A DNA stretch of 64,000 nt, from assembly GCF_049675895.1 (NCBI RefSeq), contig NZ_CP183834.1, positions 310,001-374,000 on the forward strand, in the 5' to 3' direction. How positions within the stretch are numbered: position 1 is the first letter of the stretch; each line of letters starts with the position of its first letter. The notes beneath the pieces are model-generated. The model was not told the DNA's origin, did no database searches, and worked only from the letters and a program-made list of their open reading frames with translations. The DNA is from Ampullimonas aquatilis. GTDB taxonomy: Bacteria; Pseudomonadota; Gammaproteobacteria; Burkholderiales; Burkholderiaceae_D. The translations under genes and the position numbers were made by a program. Positions 53,766 through 62,925 of this stretch are shown here, in pieces.

Positions 53766-55140
53766 TTTTGATGCGAATCGTTTGTTCAATTATGGGATGG
53801 TATATTCCGAAAACACGCGTATTAGATATCGATGAGAAATACTGAGCACCTTCAATATATTCATAGTAATGGATATCGCGATACTGACGATTTTCAACAG
53901 CCGCGACTAGAAGATACATTCCTGTAACTAGTAAATTTTTAAATTTAAAAGAGATTTCGAAATGTTGAGTGTTAGGTAAAGAGTTGTTTCTAGAGTCATA
54001 AGTAGCAGAAACTAATAAATCGGTTCCTTTCATATCCTTGATGGAAAATGCAATGCTTAGATGCTCTCTAGAAATATCATTGGGGATATTCACTTCAATT
54101 AAAACCTCACAAGGACTATCTAATAGCAAAATATCATTTTTATTTGTATTAAGATCTTTAATTGTAGCGTTTAGTATGATTCCTTTACTTGACCCCCAAT
54201 GAGTGACTGGTCTGGCGTTTAACCCGTTTGTGGAGATTCCTGGTGTCATCTGATCATCCAAAATCTGCCCTTCGAGATTGTTTTCACATTTACCTATTTG
54301 ATGAGAAAGCAAATGTTCAGGGTTTTGTTTAGATGGATCAAGTAGGTTGCAGTTAAAAGTGTTGGGATCTAATGGATCATCTTTGAATATATGTTCCATA
54401 TATCGCCCCGTCACAGGAAATACATCTCCCTGGTCAAGAACTGCTCCAGAATCGAGCCAAATGGCTCTATCACAAAGTGTTCTAACAGAGGATATATCGT
54501 GACTTACAAATAAAATGGAAGTTCCCTGAAGCTTGATATCTTTAATGCGCTTCATGCATTTCGCTTGAAAGCGTGCGTCTCCAACCGCTAACGCCTCATC
54601 TACAATCAAAATTGTAGGATCAATGTGGATTGCAACTGAGAAGGCAAGTCGGACTAACATACCACTAGAGTATGTTTTTACGGGTTGATCGACAAATTCA
54701 CCCAATTCAGAGAAGTCCACAATATGATCGATCTTATTTATGATCTCACTGTGTGAAAAGCCTAAAATGGCAGCATTTAATAGAATATTTTCTCGTCCAG
54801 TAAATTCATTGTTGAATCCAGCTCCTAGTTCTAATAGTGCAGCAATTCGTCCTTGTGTGGTTATAGATCCAAAGGTAGGAGAAAGTGTGCCGCAGATAAT
54901 TTGTAGAAGCGTCGATTTGCCGCTGCCGTTTCGACCAATTATGCCTACGGTTTCTCCACGCTTTATTAAAAGAGATATGTTTTTTAATGCCCAAAAATCT
55001 TTGTAATATTTTTTGGGTGAGAGTCCTCCTAAGCGTTGTAATCGAGGATAAATTGATTGTTTTAGTCGATCATATGGACGTTCATAAATTTGGAAGCACT
55101 TTGAAATATCTTTAATGTGAATGGCAATATCACAGGACAT
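53758..55140 (-). CDS. wzt: Wzt-type ABC transporter ATPase with C-terminal carbohydrate-binding domain
   Basis: ATP-binding subunit of an O-polysaccharide exporter, 460 residues. The nucleotide-binding domain (about 5-250) has Walker A GIIGRNGSGKSTLLQ, the signature YSSGMLVRLAFSVA, Walker B TILIVDEALAVGD and the H-loop LFVSHD. The extension (about 300-460) has the beta-rich Wzt C-terminal character (ILLLDSPCEVLIEVNIPN, LVTGMYLLVAAVENR), known to bind the modified non-reducing end of the glycan. The ATG at 55140 overlaps the wzm end and is supported by AAGGAT eight bases upstream; the upstream frame to 55203 is only wzm overlap. Confidence 0.93.
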   Translation of the reverse strand: MSCDIAIHIKDISKCFQIYERPYDRLKQSIYPRLQRLGGLSPKKYYKDFWALKNISLLIKRGETVGIIGRNGSGKSTLLQIICGTLSPTFGSITTQGRIAALLELGAGFNNEFTGRENILLNAAILGFSHSEIINKIDHIVDFSELGEFVDQPVKTYSSGMLVRLAFSVAIHIDPTILIVDEALAVGDARFQAKCMKRIKDIKLQGTSILFVSHDISSVRTLCDRAIWLDSGAVLDQGDVFPVTGRYMEHIFKDDPLDPNTFNCNLLDPSKQNPEHLLSHQIGKCENNLEGQILDDQMTPGISTNGLNARPVTHWGSSKGIILNATIKDLNTNKNDILLLDSPCEVLIEVNIPNDISREHLSIAFSIKDMKGTDLLVSATYDSRNNSLPNTQHFEISFKFKNLLVTGMYLLVAAVENRQYRDIHYYEYIEGAQYFSSISNTRVFGIYHPIIEQTIRIKND

Positions 55141-55951
55141 CAGCAAATCCTTTTCGAGTCTTTTGGAACCAAGCAAATCCCAAAGACGCAAACAATATTC
55201 CAAGAAGTAGATTCATTAACCAAACACTCAAATTTGGAACTTCACCAAAAATTAATACTTTTCTACTGGCCTCAATTAGAAAGGCCAACGGATTTAATCC
55301 CAATAAATATTGATATTTTTCTGGTAAAGCAGTTAAGGGGAAAAAGACTGCCGAAACAAATAACATAATTGTAGTCAGCATATTGGTTATTTGTCCTATA
55401 TCACGTAGGTATACGCCTAGAGCAGAAAGAAACCAAGCTAACCCCATTGTGCCAAGTATTAGGGGTAAGACCACAAAAGGAAATAGAATAATAGTATTTG
55501 GAATTCGTTGATTAAATATTAATTGTGCGGTTAGCAAAACGGCAAGGCTGATTGTTGCATGGAAAAAAGCATTGGCTAAGGTGATCCAAGGCAAAATTTC
55601 TAACGGAAAAACTACCTTCTTTACATAATTCACGTTAGTTGTAATGAGTGATGGAGCTAGATTGATACATTCGGCAAATAGTCCATGCACGATTAGTCCA
55701 ACAAACAAAATGATGGCAAAATCAGTTCTGCTTTCATTTTGTAGGTGTCCCCATCGTGACTGGAAGACTATGGAAAAAACAAATGTATAGATTATTAGCA
55801 TCAATACTGGGTTGAAAAATGACCAAGCCAAGCCTACCAGTGAACCTCTATAGCGACCAATTATTTCCCGTTTACTCATTTGTAGAATGAGATGTCGGTT
55901 TTTACGGAGGCTTATTATTATTTCTAATGGATTCGAAGAATAATTACGCAT
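55130..55951 (-). CDS. wzm: Wzm-type ABC-2 polysaccharide exporter permease
   Basis: A 273-residue membrane protein with six hydrophobic helices and the ABC-2 pattern of polysaccharide exporters: KREIIGRYRGSLVGLAWSFFNPVLML, then LGVYLRDIGQITNMLTTIMLFVSAVFFPLTALP (key pieces YLRDIGQI and SAVFFPL). It forms the channel with Wzt. It is the first gene of the 11-gene minus-strand operon ending at 42525. The 157-base region upstream is AT-rich and probably holds the operon promoter, but I could not pick a convincing -35/-10 pair. Confidence 0.92.
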   Translation of the reverse strand: MRNYSSNPLEIIISLRKNRHLILQMSKREIIGRYRGSLVGLAWSFFNPVLMLIIYTFVFSIVFQSRWGHLQNESRTDFAIILFVGLIVHGLFAECINLAPSLITTNVNYVKKVVFPLEILPWITLANAFFHATISLAVLLTAQLIFNQRIPNTIILFPFVVLPLILGTMGLAWFLSALGVYLRDIGQITNMLTTIMLFVSAVFFPLTALPEKYQYLLGLNPLAFLIEASRKVLIFGEVPNLSVWLMNLLLGILFASLGFAWFQKTRKGFADVL

Positions 55952-56108
55952 TACATAAAATTTAAAGAATGAAAAAACATATTTTTACTCAAAATAACTG
56001 ATGCCCTGATAGGCGATTGTAGTCAGACTGGAATCTGAGCTTGTTTTATTTTTAATTGTAGTCTTTATTCTGAATATTGAAAGGTGTGTGTCGAAAACGA
56101 TTGCTCAA

Positions 56109-57098
56109 CTAATATTTTGGTATGTAAGAGTTAATAATAATTTGTTTAAGATGAATGTCTGAGTTGGGTAATCTTGTGGTCATTTTTTGTAATTTATAAG
56201 GTACTATCTCCAACGACCCCACCAACCGCTCCACCGCATACTGTTTCCCTGTCACCCTGCCAATCAATCTCAGTAAGCCAACTGGAAAGTGAAATAGTGG
56301 CACTCGTTTCTGTCCCAAACTTTGTGAAATTTGGGTAATCAATTCTGGGACGGATAGGGCGGGTTCATCGGCAACCAAAAATAATTCTTTGGACGCATTG
56401 GGATGAGTGGCGCAGGTATATAAGCACTCAACCAAGTTACCCACATAAATCAGACTTCTTTTATTCTTCACTGAAGCCAAGGGCAGTGGTATGCCGGTCT
56501 TGACCAGTTTGACTAATTGCATGAAGTTGGCACCCACGCCTGGGCCATATACCAGTGGCGGACGAATGATGGTCCAGTCCAAACCTGTTTCGGCGCTGAC
56601 TGTTTTGAGTGCCATTTCGCCTGCTAGTTTGGATTTGGCATAGTCGTCTTGTGGGTTGGGTGGGTCTACTTCGGTAAAGGGTTTATCAAAGGTGGCTTCA
56701 CCGTTGACTTTAATGGTACTAACGAAAATCAAACGTTTTACTTGGGCTTTTGCAGCGGCTTTTGCCAATTCACGTGTGGCGATTTCATTGACGGCATACC
56801 AACGTGGGTCATTGGGGATAGCGCCGGGTAGTTGGTGGGCATGTGCAGCCAAATGAAACACATAATCTACATCCTGAAGTCCGCTTTGCCAATCAACAGT
56901 CTGAGTTAGGTTGCCGCATTGCCATTGTTCACATTCGATTGGTAAAGGATTCTCGCTGCTGGTAGAACGCACTGCGGCCCGAATTTGCCAACCTTTTTCA
57001 AGCAGTAAATGGCATAAGGCTTGTCCAACGAAGCCAGTTGCTCCGGTGATAAAGGCGAGGGGGGACTTATCTGTTGCCATGGTGTCCACTGCAGTCAT
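56109..57098 (-). CDS. NAD-dependent epimerase/dehydratase (WbpV-like UDP-HexNAc 4-reductase candidate)
   Basis: Extended SDR enzyme of 329 residues with the cofactor loop FITGATGFVGQAL, VFHLAAHAHQ, a Ser-rich FVSTIKVNG and the catalytic YAKSKLAGE (Tyr-x3-Lys), then IIRPPLVYGPGVG. In Pseudomonas O-antigen loci an SDR of this type (WbpV) reduces the product of WbpM to give the sugar used by WbpL. WbpM- and WbpL-like proteins are both encoded at the other edge of this block. A UDP-sugar 4-epimerase role is the alternative. It lies outside the AT-rich operon, 158 bases upstream of wzm. Confidence 0.82.
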   Translation of the reverse strand: MTAVDTMATDKSPLAFITGATGFVGQALCHLLLEKGWQIRAAVRSTSSENPLPIECEQWQCGNLTQTVDWQSGLQDVDYVFHLAAHAHQLPGAIPNDPRWYAVNEIATRELAKAAAKAQVKRLIFVSTIKVNGEATFDKPFTEVDPPNPQDDYAKSKLAGEMALKTVSAETGLDWTIIRPPLVYGPGVGANFMQLVKLVKTGIPLPLASVKNKRSLIYVGNLVECLYTCATHPNASKELFLVADEPALSVPELITQISQSLGQKRVPLFHFPVGLLRLIGRVTGKQYAVERLVGSLEIVPYKLQKMTTRLPNSDIHLKQIIINSYIPKY

Positions 57099-57193
57099 GC
57101 CTTGATGAGTTGACCTGATTGACAGGTGTATTGGAGACGCTGTGTTCGATATAAAGGCATGAATAGCAGTTTGCGTAAAAGTACATTCACGCC

Positions 57194-57805
57194 TTACAAA
57201 CTGGGTCGATGGCTTTGTCCAAATAACGCCTCTTCAACTACCGCGCAGATAATGTGGCCGATCAATCCATGAGACTCTTGAATACGGGGGGTGTCGGTGG
57301 AGGGTACCTTGATGCAAATATCGCATAATTCATTCATCTGACCACCCTTGACCCCTGTCAATCCAATGGTGGTAATACCCATGGATTTGCAGGTTTGTAA
57401 GGCAAGAAGAATATTTTGGGAATTACCCGAGGTGGAAAAGCCAAAAAACACATCACCAGCACGTCCATTGGCCTCGACTTGGCGTGCAAACAAATGCTCG
57501 TAGCCGTAGTCATTGCCAATGGCGGTCATGACGGAGGTATCTGTGGTGAGTGCAATCGATGCCAATCCGGGGCGGTCAAAATAAAAGCGGGCGACAAATT
57601 CACCGGCCAGGTGTTGCGCATCGGCGGCGCTGCCACCATTGCCGGCAAACAGGGTTTTGTTGTTGCGTTGATACGCTTCAATACAGACCTGGCAGGCGTC
57701 ATATACTTGTTGCATCAAACCTTTATCCTCAAGCAAGGCCTGCTTGACGCGGATTGACTCAGCCACATGGCTGCTGATCATCTGATTGATTTGCTCGGTT
57801 AACAT
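57194..57805 (-). CDS. gmhA: Phosphoheptose isomerase (SIS domain)
   Basis: Converts sedoheptulose 7-phosphate to D-glycero-D-manno-heptose 7-phosphate, the first step of LPS heptose synthesis. The SIS fold shows LFAGNGGSAADAQHLAGEFVARF, TSVMTAIGNDYGYEHLF and FFGFSTSGNSQNIL, and ends with QESHGLIGHIICAVVEE, whose His is catalytic in GmhA. Length 203 residues. It supplies the kinase RfaE1 encoded at 40554-41486. It is divergent from the phosphomannomutase gene. Confidence 0.92.
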   Translation of the reverse strand: MLTEQINQMISSHVAESIRVKQALLEDKGLMQQVYDACQVCIEAYQRNNKTLFAGNGGSAADAQHLAGEFVARFYFDRPGLASIALTTDTSVMTAIGNDYGYEHLFARQVEANGRAGDVFFGFSTSGNSQNILLALQTCKSMGITTIGLTGVKGGQMNELCDICIKVPSTDTPRIQESHGLIGHIICAVVEEALFGQSHRPSL

Positions 57806-57948
57806 GAAAAATTCGCTGTGTTTTCAAGGCTGAATGCCCTTATTATCGCAGATTAGATGAGGTAAAGCGCCAATTTGTCAGGTTCTGGGTTTGTGTTTCC
57901 AGATTTGGCCGTTTTTCTGACCAGATTTTTATTTTTACAGGACTGTCT

Positions 57949-59352
57949 ATGTCTTCCACTTCTGCTGTTGCATTATCCCGTTCCATTTTTAAAGCCTATG
58001 ACATTCGTGGCGTGATTGGTAAAACATTGGATGCTTCTGTGGCATTTTCCATCGGTCGTGCTTTTGGCACGCATGCCTTGGCGCAAGGTGAAAAAGCCGT
58101 GGTGATTGGCCGTGATGGCCGTTTATCAGGCCCAGAATTGACCGCGGCACTGGCCAAAGGTCTGCAAGCTGCTAGTGTTGATGTGATTGATCTGGGTGTG
58201 GTGGCAACACCCATGGTTTACTTTGGCACCAATATTGAGTTGGGTGGCAAGCGCGCCAATTCCGGCATCATGGTGACGGGCAGTCACAATCCGCCTGATT
58301 ACAACGGTTTCAAAATGGTCTTGGCGGGTCAGGCTATTTACGGCGATGCCATTTTGGCATTGTATGACACCATTGCAGGTGAAAAATTTGCCACTGGTGC
58401 TGGTGAATACAGCACTTACGATATTCGTGCCCAATACATAGAGCGCATTGTCTCTGACGTGAAGATTGCACGTCCCATCAAAATCGCTGTGGATTGCGGC
58501 AATGGCGTAGCTGGTGCTTTTGCCCCAGAGCTGTACCGCAAAATGGGTTGTGAAGTGATTGAGCTGTTTTGCGAAGTAGATGGCAATTTCCCTAACCACC
58601 ACCCTGATCCTGCGCACCCAGAAAACCTCGAAGACCTGATCAAATGTCTCCAAGAAACCGATGCTGAACTGGGCCTGGCATTTGACGGTGATGGCGATCG
58701 CCTTGGCGTGGTGACCAAAGATGGCCAGATCATTTATCCCGACCGTCAGCTGATGCTGTTTGCAGCCGATGTCTTGTCGCGCAATGCTGGCGGCCAGATT
58801 ATTTATGACGTCAAATGTACTCGCAACCTGGCTCCCTGGGTCAAGCAACATGGTGGTTCACCCCTGATGTGGAAAACCGGTCATTCACTGGTGAAGGCCA
58901 AACTCAAGGAAACGGGTGCGCCGCTGGCTGGCGAGATGAGCGGCCATGTCTTCTTTAAAGATCGTTGGTATGGTTTTGATGATGGCTTGTACGCAGGTGC
59001 ACGTTTACTCGAAGTGGTCACCAAGTCGGCCGACCCGAGTGCCGTGCTGAATGCTTTGCCTAACTCTACCTCCACACCGGAACTGCAACTGAAGTTGGCC
59101 GAGGGAGAAAACTTTACCCTGATTGCCGAGTTGCAAAAAACCGCCAAGTTTACCCATGCCAATGAAGTCATCACCATTGATGGTTTGCGTGTGGAATATG
59201 CCGATGGCTTTGGTCTGGCGCGCTCTTCCAACACCACGCCTGTGGTGGTGATGCGTTTTGAGGCTGATTCACAGGCGGCACTGGAGCGTATTCAGGCTGA
59301 TTTCAAGCGTGTGATTCTGACAGCCAAGCCCGATGCTGCCATGCCGTTCTAG
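57949..59352 (+). CDS. manB: Phosphomannomutase/phosphoglucomutase (AlgC/ManB type)
   Basis: Four-domain alpha-D-phosphohexomutase of 467 residues. FKAYDIRGVIG opens domain 1, the phosphoserine loop is MVTGSHNPPDYNGFKM, the metal-binding loop is FDGDGDRLGVV, the sugar-binding loop is GEMSGHVFF, and the C-terminal phosphate loop is RSSNTTPVVVMRFE. It interconverts Man-6-P/Man-1-P and likely Glc-6-P/Glc-1-P for nucleotide-sugar supply. It is a single gene with its own terminator. algC would be an equally acceptable name. Confidence 0.93.
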   Translation: MSSTSAVALSRSIFKAYDIRGVIGKTLDASVAFSIGRAFGTHALAQGEKAVVIGRDGRLSGPELTAALAKGLQAASVDVIDLGVVATPMVYFGTNIELGGKRANSGIMVTGSHNPPDYNGFKMVLAGQAIYGDAILALYDTIAGEKFATGAGEYSTYDIRAQYIERIVSDVKIARPIKIAVDCGNGVAGAFAPELYRKMGCEVIELFCEVDGNFPNHHPDPAHPENLEDLIKCLQETDAELGLAFDGDGDRLGVVTKDGQIIYPDRQLMLFAADVLSRNAGGQIIYDVKCTRNLAPWVKQHGGSPLMWKTGHSLVKAKLKETGAPLAGEMSGHVFFKDRWYGFDDGLYAGARLLEVVTKSADPSAVLNALPNSTSTPELQLKLAEGENFTLIAELQKTAKFTHANEVITIDGLRVEYADGFGLARSSNTTPVVVMRFEADSQAALERIQADFKRVILTAKPDAAMPF

Positions 59353-59398
59353 GTAACTTACTTCGTGGCTTGCTGCGTGTAAGCAGCATCTAGGTATG

Positions 59399-59429
59399 AA
59401 AGGGATGTGTCGCAAGACCATCCCTTTTT
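59399..59429 (+). terminator. Intrinsic terminator after the phosphohexomutase gene
   Basis: AAAGGGATG (59399-59407) pairs with CATCCCTTT (59419-59427). An inner GTC/GAC stem closes a GCAA tetraloop (59412-59415), with one bulged T. The right arm ends in five T. It is 47 bases after the stop. Confidence 0.92.
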
Positions 59430-59500
59430 GATTGTTTGCGCTGCTAATGCGGCTTTGTCGGCACAATTGAACTAATCTGCTGTGCGGGTCGGCTTTTCGC

Positions 59501-59506
59501 TAGAAT
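59501..59506 (+). promoter_or_regulatory. Candidate -10 box for the waaC-kdoO-waaA unit
   Basis: TAGAAT, a five-of-six -10, lies 37 bases before the waaC start and after the preceding terminator. I find no good -35 at 16-18 bases, so this is tentative. Confidence 0.3.
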
Positions 59507-59542
59507 GTCGGCTCTTACCTGCGGGTAGCTGCGGAAATCCAG

Positions 59543-60535
59543 TTGAAAATTCTCTTGATCAAAGTGTCTTCATTAGGCGATGTGATTCACAACATGCCAG
59601 TGGTGGCCGATATTATTCAGCATTTTCCAGAAGCCCAGATTGACTGGGTGGTGGAAGAAAGTTATGCCGATTTGGTCGCCAGTTGCCAGGGCGTGCGCCG
59701 TGTGATCCCTTTTGCATTGCGACGCTGGCGCAAGACCTTGTTGAGACGCGCTACGCAAATGGAAATGCGTGCCTTTTATCAGCAACTAAAAGCTGATCAA
59801 TACGACTTTGTGTTGGAAACCCAGGGCCTGTTTAAAACCGGTTTGCTGATGCATTGGGCCAGGATGTTGCCAGGTGGTGTCAAATGGGGCCTGGGTAACG
59901 CCACAGAAGATTCAGGTTATGAACCCATTTCACGTATCTTTCATGATCAAAGTTTAAAAGTGGATGTCAAAACCCATGCGGTGACTCGTTCGCGCCTGAT
60001 TGCTGCTGCGGCATTAGGGTATTCAATCGAGCGGCCACCCCAGTTTCATTTTGGACAAATTACTGCAAGGCCAGCGTGGTTAAGTGATGTGCCCTATGTG
60101 GTGTTTTTTCATGCCACGGCGCGATTGGCCAAATGCTGGCCCGAGGCCGATTGGATTGCACTGGGGCAATGGTTGGCCAAACAAGGTAATACGGTGGTGT
60201 TGCCGTGGGGTTCAGTCGCTGAAAAAATGGTGGCCGAGCGTTTGGCCGCCGCAATTTCATCCTCACAAGTCGCACCACGTATGCTGCTGGATGAGGCCAT
60301 GAATTTGATTGCTCATGCGCGTTTGATTGTGGGAGTGGATACCGGGCTGACTCATATTGCTGCCGCCTTGTATTGTCCAACCATTGAATTATATTGTGAT
60401 TCGCCACGCTGGAAGACGGAGGGTTTCTGGTCTGAGCGTATCATTAATCTGGGTGATACCGGTCAACCACCAGCCTTACAGGCCGTACAGGCCGCAGCTC
60501 AAAACTGGTTAAGCAAGGAGCAACATCATGAATAA
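59543..60535 (+). CDS. waaC: Lipopolysaccharide heptosyltransferase I
   Basis: Adds the first heptose to Kdo2-lipid A. The start is TTG at 59543, with GGAAA at 59533-59537: the conserved N-terminus MKILLIKVSSLGDVIHNMPVV begins exactly there and no in-frame ATG or GTG is closer. Further signatures are VVEESYADLV, DFVLETQGLFKTGLL, FFHATARLAKCWPE (close to the WaaC HATSR region) and LIVGVDTGLTHIAAAL. Length 330 residues, GT9 family. It overlaps kdoO by eight bases. Confidence 0.94.
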   Translation: MKILLIKVSSLGDVIHNMPVVADIIQHFPEAQIDWVVEESYADLVASCQGVRRVIPFALRRWRKTLLRRATQMEMRAFYQQLKADQYDFVLETQGLFKTGLLMHWARMLPGGVKWGLGNATEDSGYEPISRIFHDQSLKVDVKTHAVTRSRLIAAAALGYSIERPPQFHFGQITARPAWLSDVPYVVFFHATARLAKCWPEADWIALGQWLAKQGNTVVLPWGSVAEKMVAERLAAAISSSQVAPRMLLDEAMNLIAHARLIVGVDTGLTHIAAALYCPTIELYCDSPRWKTEGFWSERIINLGDTGQPPALQAVQAAAQNWLSKEQHHE

Positions 60536-61412
60536 ATTAAGTAATGATCCGATTGTTCATGTTGATTTACCGAATTGGGAGACAGTGCCCGATCGTGCTC
60601 AGGCGGCACAATGGGTCAACGCGCTCAAGCAGGGGATGGTACTGTTCTTCATGCTGCTTTCATTTGACCTGATACCCGGTGAACTTGAGTTGCTTGATCC
60701 AAGCCTGAGCGATCCAAAGCGCAAAAATATCAGCTACAACCCCGCCACTGGTCTGGTGAGTGGGACGGTGGCCAATGCCGATCAGCAACGTGCCATGCTC
60801 AAGCGTTATCATGAGCATACCTTGCTGTTGGTCGAAAATTTATTGCCTCATTACAAAGGCAAACTGCGCATTGCCAATACCAGTTTGCGCCTGGGTAATG
60901 TGGCTGAGCGCAAGATGTCATGGCGCAAGGATGATACCCGTTTACATGTGGATGCCTTTCCTTCCCGCCCCAATTATGGTGAACGGATTTTGCGTGTTTT
61001 CAACAACATCAATCCCCATGGCGTACCCAGAGTTTGGCGAGTGGGCGAACCTTTTACTGATATGGCCAAACGGTTTTTGCCCAATATTGATCGGCCGCTG
61101 CCAGGTTCGGCCTGGCTGATGCAGCAACTGCATCTGACTAAAAGTTTACGCAGTGAATATGACCATATCATGCTCAAGTTGCATGATGCGATGAAAGCTG
61201 ATTTACATTATCAGGCGCATTCTCCACAAATACAGTTTGAATTTCCTCCCGGTAGCACCTGGATGTGCTTTTCTGATCAGGCCAGTCATGCGGCCATGGC
61301 GGGGCAGTTCATGCTGGAGCAGACTTTTCATATTGCCGTGGCCGATATGCAGCGGCCTGAGACGGCACCCTTGTCGATTTTGCAAAAATTGACCGGCCGA
61401 GAGTTGGTCTGA
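60528..61412 (+). CDS. kdoO: Kdo2-lipid A 3-hydroxylase (Fe(II)/2-oxoglutarate dioxygenase)
   Basis: A 294-residue homologue of KdoO, which hydroxylates a Kdo residue at C3 to form Ko in the LPS inner core. The region RLHVDAFPSRPNYGERILRVF has the His-x-Asp iron ligands and a following Arg, and the distal His is in FSDQASHAAMAGQF. Its place between waaC and waaA supports the role. The enzyme is cytoplasmic or membrane-associated. Presence predicts acid-stable Ko-containing LPS. Confidence 0.88.
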   Translation: MNKLSNDPIVHVDLPNWETVPDRAQAAQWVNALKQGMVLFFMLLSFDLIPGELELLDPSLSDPKRKNISYNPATGLVSGTVANADQQRAMLKRYHEHTLLLVENLLPHYKGKLRIANTSLRLGNVAERKMSWRKDDTRLHVDAFPSRPNYGERILRVFNNINPHGVPRVWRVGEPFTDMAKRFLPNIDRPLPGSAWLMQQLHLTKSLRSEYDHIMLKLHDAMKADLHYQAHSPQIQFEFPPGSTWMCFSDQASHAAMAGQFMLEQTFHIAVADMQRPETAPLSILQKLTGRELV

Positions 61413-61462
61413 GTGAAGTTCAATTCTTCATTTTTTGTCAGTCATATTGTTGATCGCAGGCC

Positions 61463-62722
61463 ATGATGCGGCAACTCTATAACCTGCTATGGTGTTTGAT
61501 ATTGCCGTTTGCCTTGCTGCGTTTGTGGTGGCGTGGCCAGCGCGAGCCCGGTTATCTGCAGCATATTGCCGAGCGTCTGGGCTATTTCAAAGTAACGCCG
61601 AGTCGACCGGTGATCTGGCTCCATGCGGTTTCGCTGGGCGAAACGCGAGCTGCTGAACCCTTGATTCGTGCCTTGCAGCAAGGTTATCCCAATCATCAAA
61701 TTTTGCTCACGCATATGACCGCAACTGGCCGGGCTGCATCGGCAGAACTGTTTGGCGATACCGTGCTGCGCTGCTGGCTGCCTTATGATTTGCCCTGGTT
61801 CATGTTTCATTTTCTGCAGCACTTCAAGCCTGTGCTGGGTTTGATCATGGAAACCGAAGTCTGGCCCAATCTGATGCAAGCCGCGCAGCAGCAGGGGGTG
61901 TCGATGGTGCTGGTGAATGCACGCTTATCTGAAAAGTCGCTGAAACAATCCTTGCGCTTGCTTACCATTGCCCAGCCTGCTTATGCCAGCTTTACCACAG
62001 TGTTGGCGCAAACGCCTGGCGATGCAGATCGGCTACGCATCATCGGCGCACCATTGGCAACGATCACCAGCAATCTCAAGTTTGACATGGCCTTACCCGC
62101 TGACAAGTTGGCGCTGGGCCAGCAGTGGAAAACCGTATTGTCGAATCGTCGCATCTGGCTGTGTGCTTCAACACGTGAAGGCGAGGAAGCGCTGATCTTG
62201 CAGGCGTGGCGTCATGAGCCGCGTCCCGACGATATATTGCTGCTTATTGTGCCGCGCCATCCGCAGCGTTTTGACGAGGTGGCCCAATTGATTGACAGTG
62301 AAGGCTTGACGCTCACCCGTCGTTCAGATTGGGATGGGCAAGCAAGCATCGGTTCAACCGTCTTGCTGGGCGACTCACTGGGTGAGATGAGTGCTTATTA
62401 CAGTCTGGCGGATGTGGCTTATGTTGGTGGCAGCCTATTGCCGCTGGGCGGGCAGAATTTGATCGAGGCTTGCGCAGCCGGTTGCCCGGTACTGCTGGGG
62501 CCGCACACTTTCAATTTTGCCCAGGCCAGTCAAGATGCCATTGCAGCGGGCGCGGCGCGGCGCGTGGTGGATGTTTGGGAGCTGATTCAGCAAGCCACGC
62601 AATTACTGGATGATACCGTCGCACGTCAAACCATGGCTGCGGCTGGCCGTGCCTTTGCCGAAGCCAATCGCGGTGCGCTGGTCAGAACCTTGAGCGAAAT
62701 TGAAAAATTGCTGAGCGAGTAA
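61463..62722 (+). CDS. waaA: 3-deoxy-D-manno-octulosonic acid transferase
   Basis: GT30 Kdo transferase acting on lipid IVA. An N-terminal membrane anchor (about 5-22) is followed by IWLHAVSLGETRAAEPLI with the catalytic Glu, LLTHMTATGR, METEVWPNL, LVNARLSEKS, CASTREGEEALIL and VGGSLLPLGGQNLIEACAAGCPVLLGPHTFNFAQ (key pieces VGGSLLPLGGQN and GPHTFNF). Length of 419 residues is normal. Whether it adds one or two Kdo cannot be read. It is 50 bases after kdoO. Confidence 0.95.
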   Translation: MMRQLYNLLWCLILPFALLRLWWRGQREPGYLQHIAERLGYFKVTPSRPVIWLHAVSLGETRAAEPLIRALQQGYPNHQILLTHMTATGRAASAELFGDTVLRCWLPYDLPWFMFHFLQHFKPVLGLIMETEVWPNLMQAAQQQGVSMVLVNARLSEKSLKQSLRLLTIAQPAYASFTTVLAQTPGDADRLRIIGAPLATITSNLKFDMALPADKLALGQQWKTVLSNRRIWLCASTREGEEALILQAWRHEPRPDDILLLIVPRHPQRFDEVAQLIDSEGLTLTRRSDWDGQASIGSTVLLGDSLGEMSAYYSLADVAYVGGSLLPLGGQNLIEACAAGCPVLLGPHTFNFAQASQDAIAAGAARRVVDVWELIQQATQLLDDTVARQTMAAAGRAFAEANRGALVRTLSEIEKLLSE

Positions 62723-62855
62723 TGCCGAACAAGCTGGGCTTTTGAGGTTTGATGAAAGTTTGGGACTGAATGGCCGTGAGGTATTCCAAACCCAATAAGA
62801 TGCCTATACTCCCTTGAAAATGATGCTTGAATTAAATAATCAAGCGCTCAGGTGC

Positions 62856-62889
62856 GTATTTATTGCTTCTCCAGGATGGCAATAAATAC
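62856..62889. terminator. Inverted repeat between convergent waaA and DUF4124-like genes
   Basis: GTATTTATTGC (62856-62866) and its exact complement GCAATAAATAC (62879-62889) form an 11-bp stem with a 12-base loop. It sits between convergent genes and may act as a terminator. A TTTTTT run lies some 15 bases beyond on the plus strand rather than adjacent, so efficiency is doubtful. Confidence 0.4.
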
Positions 62890-62925
62890 ATTGGGGAAGT
62901 ATGTGTTTTTTATGCCTTTTTCAGC

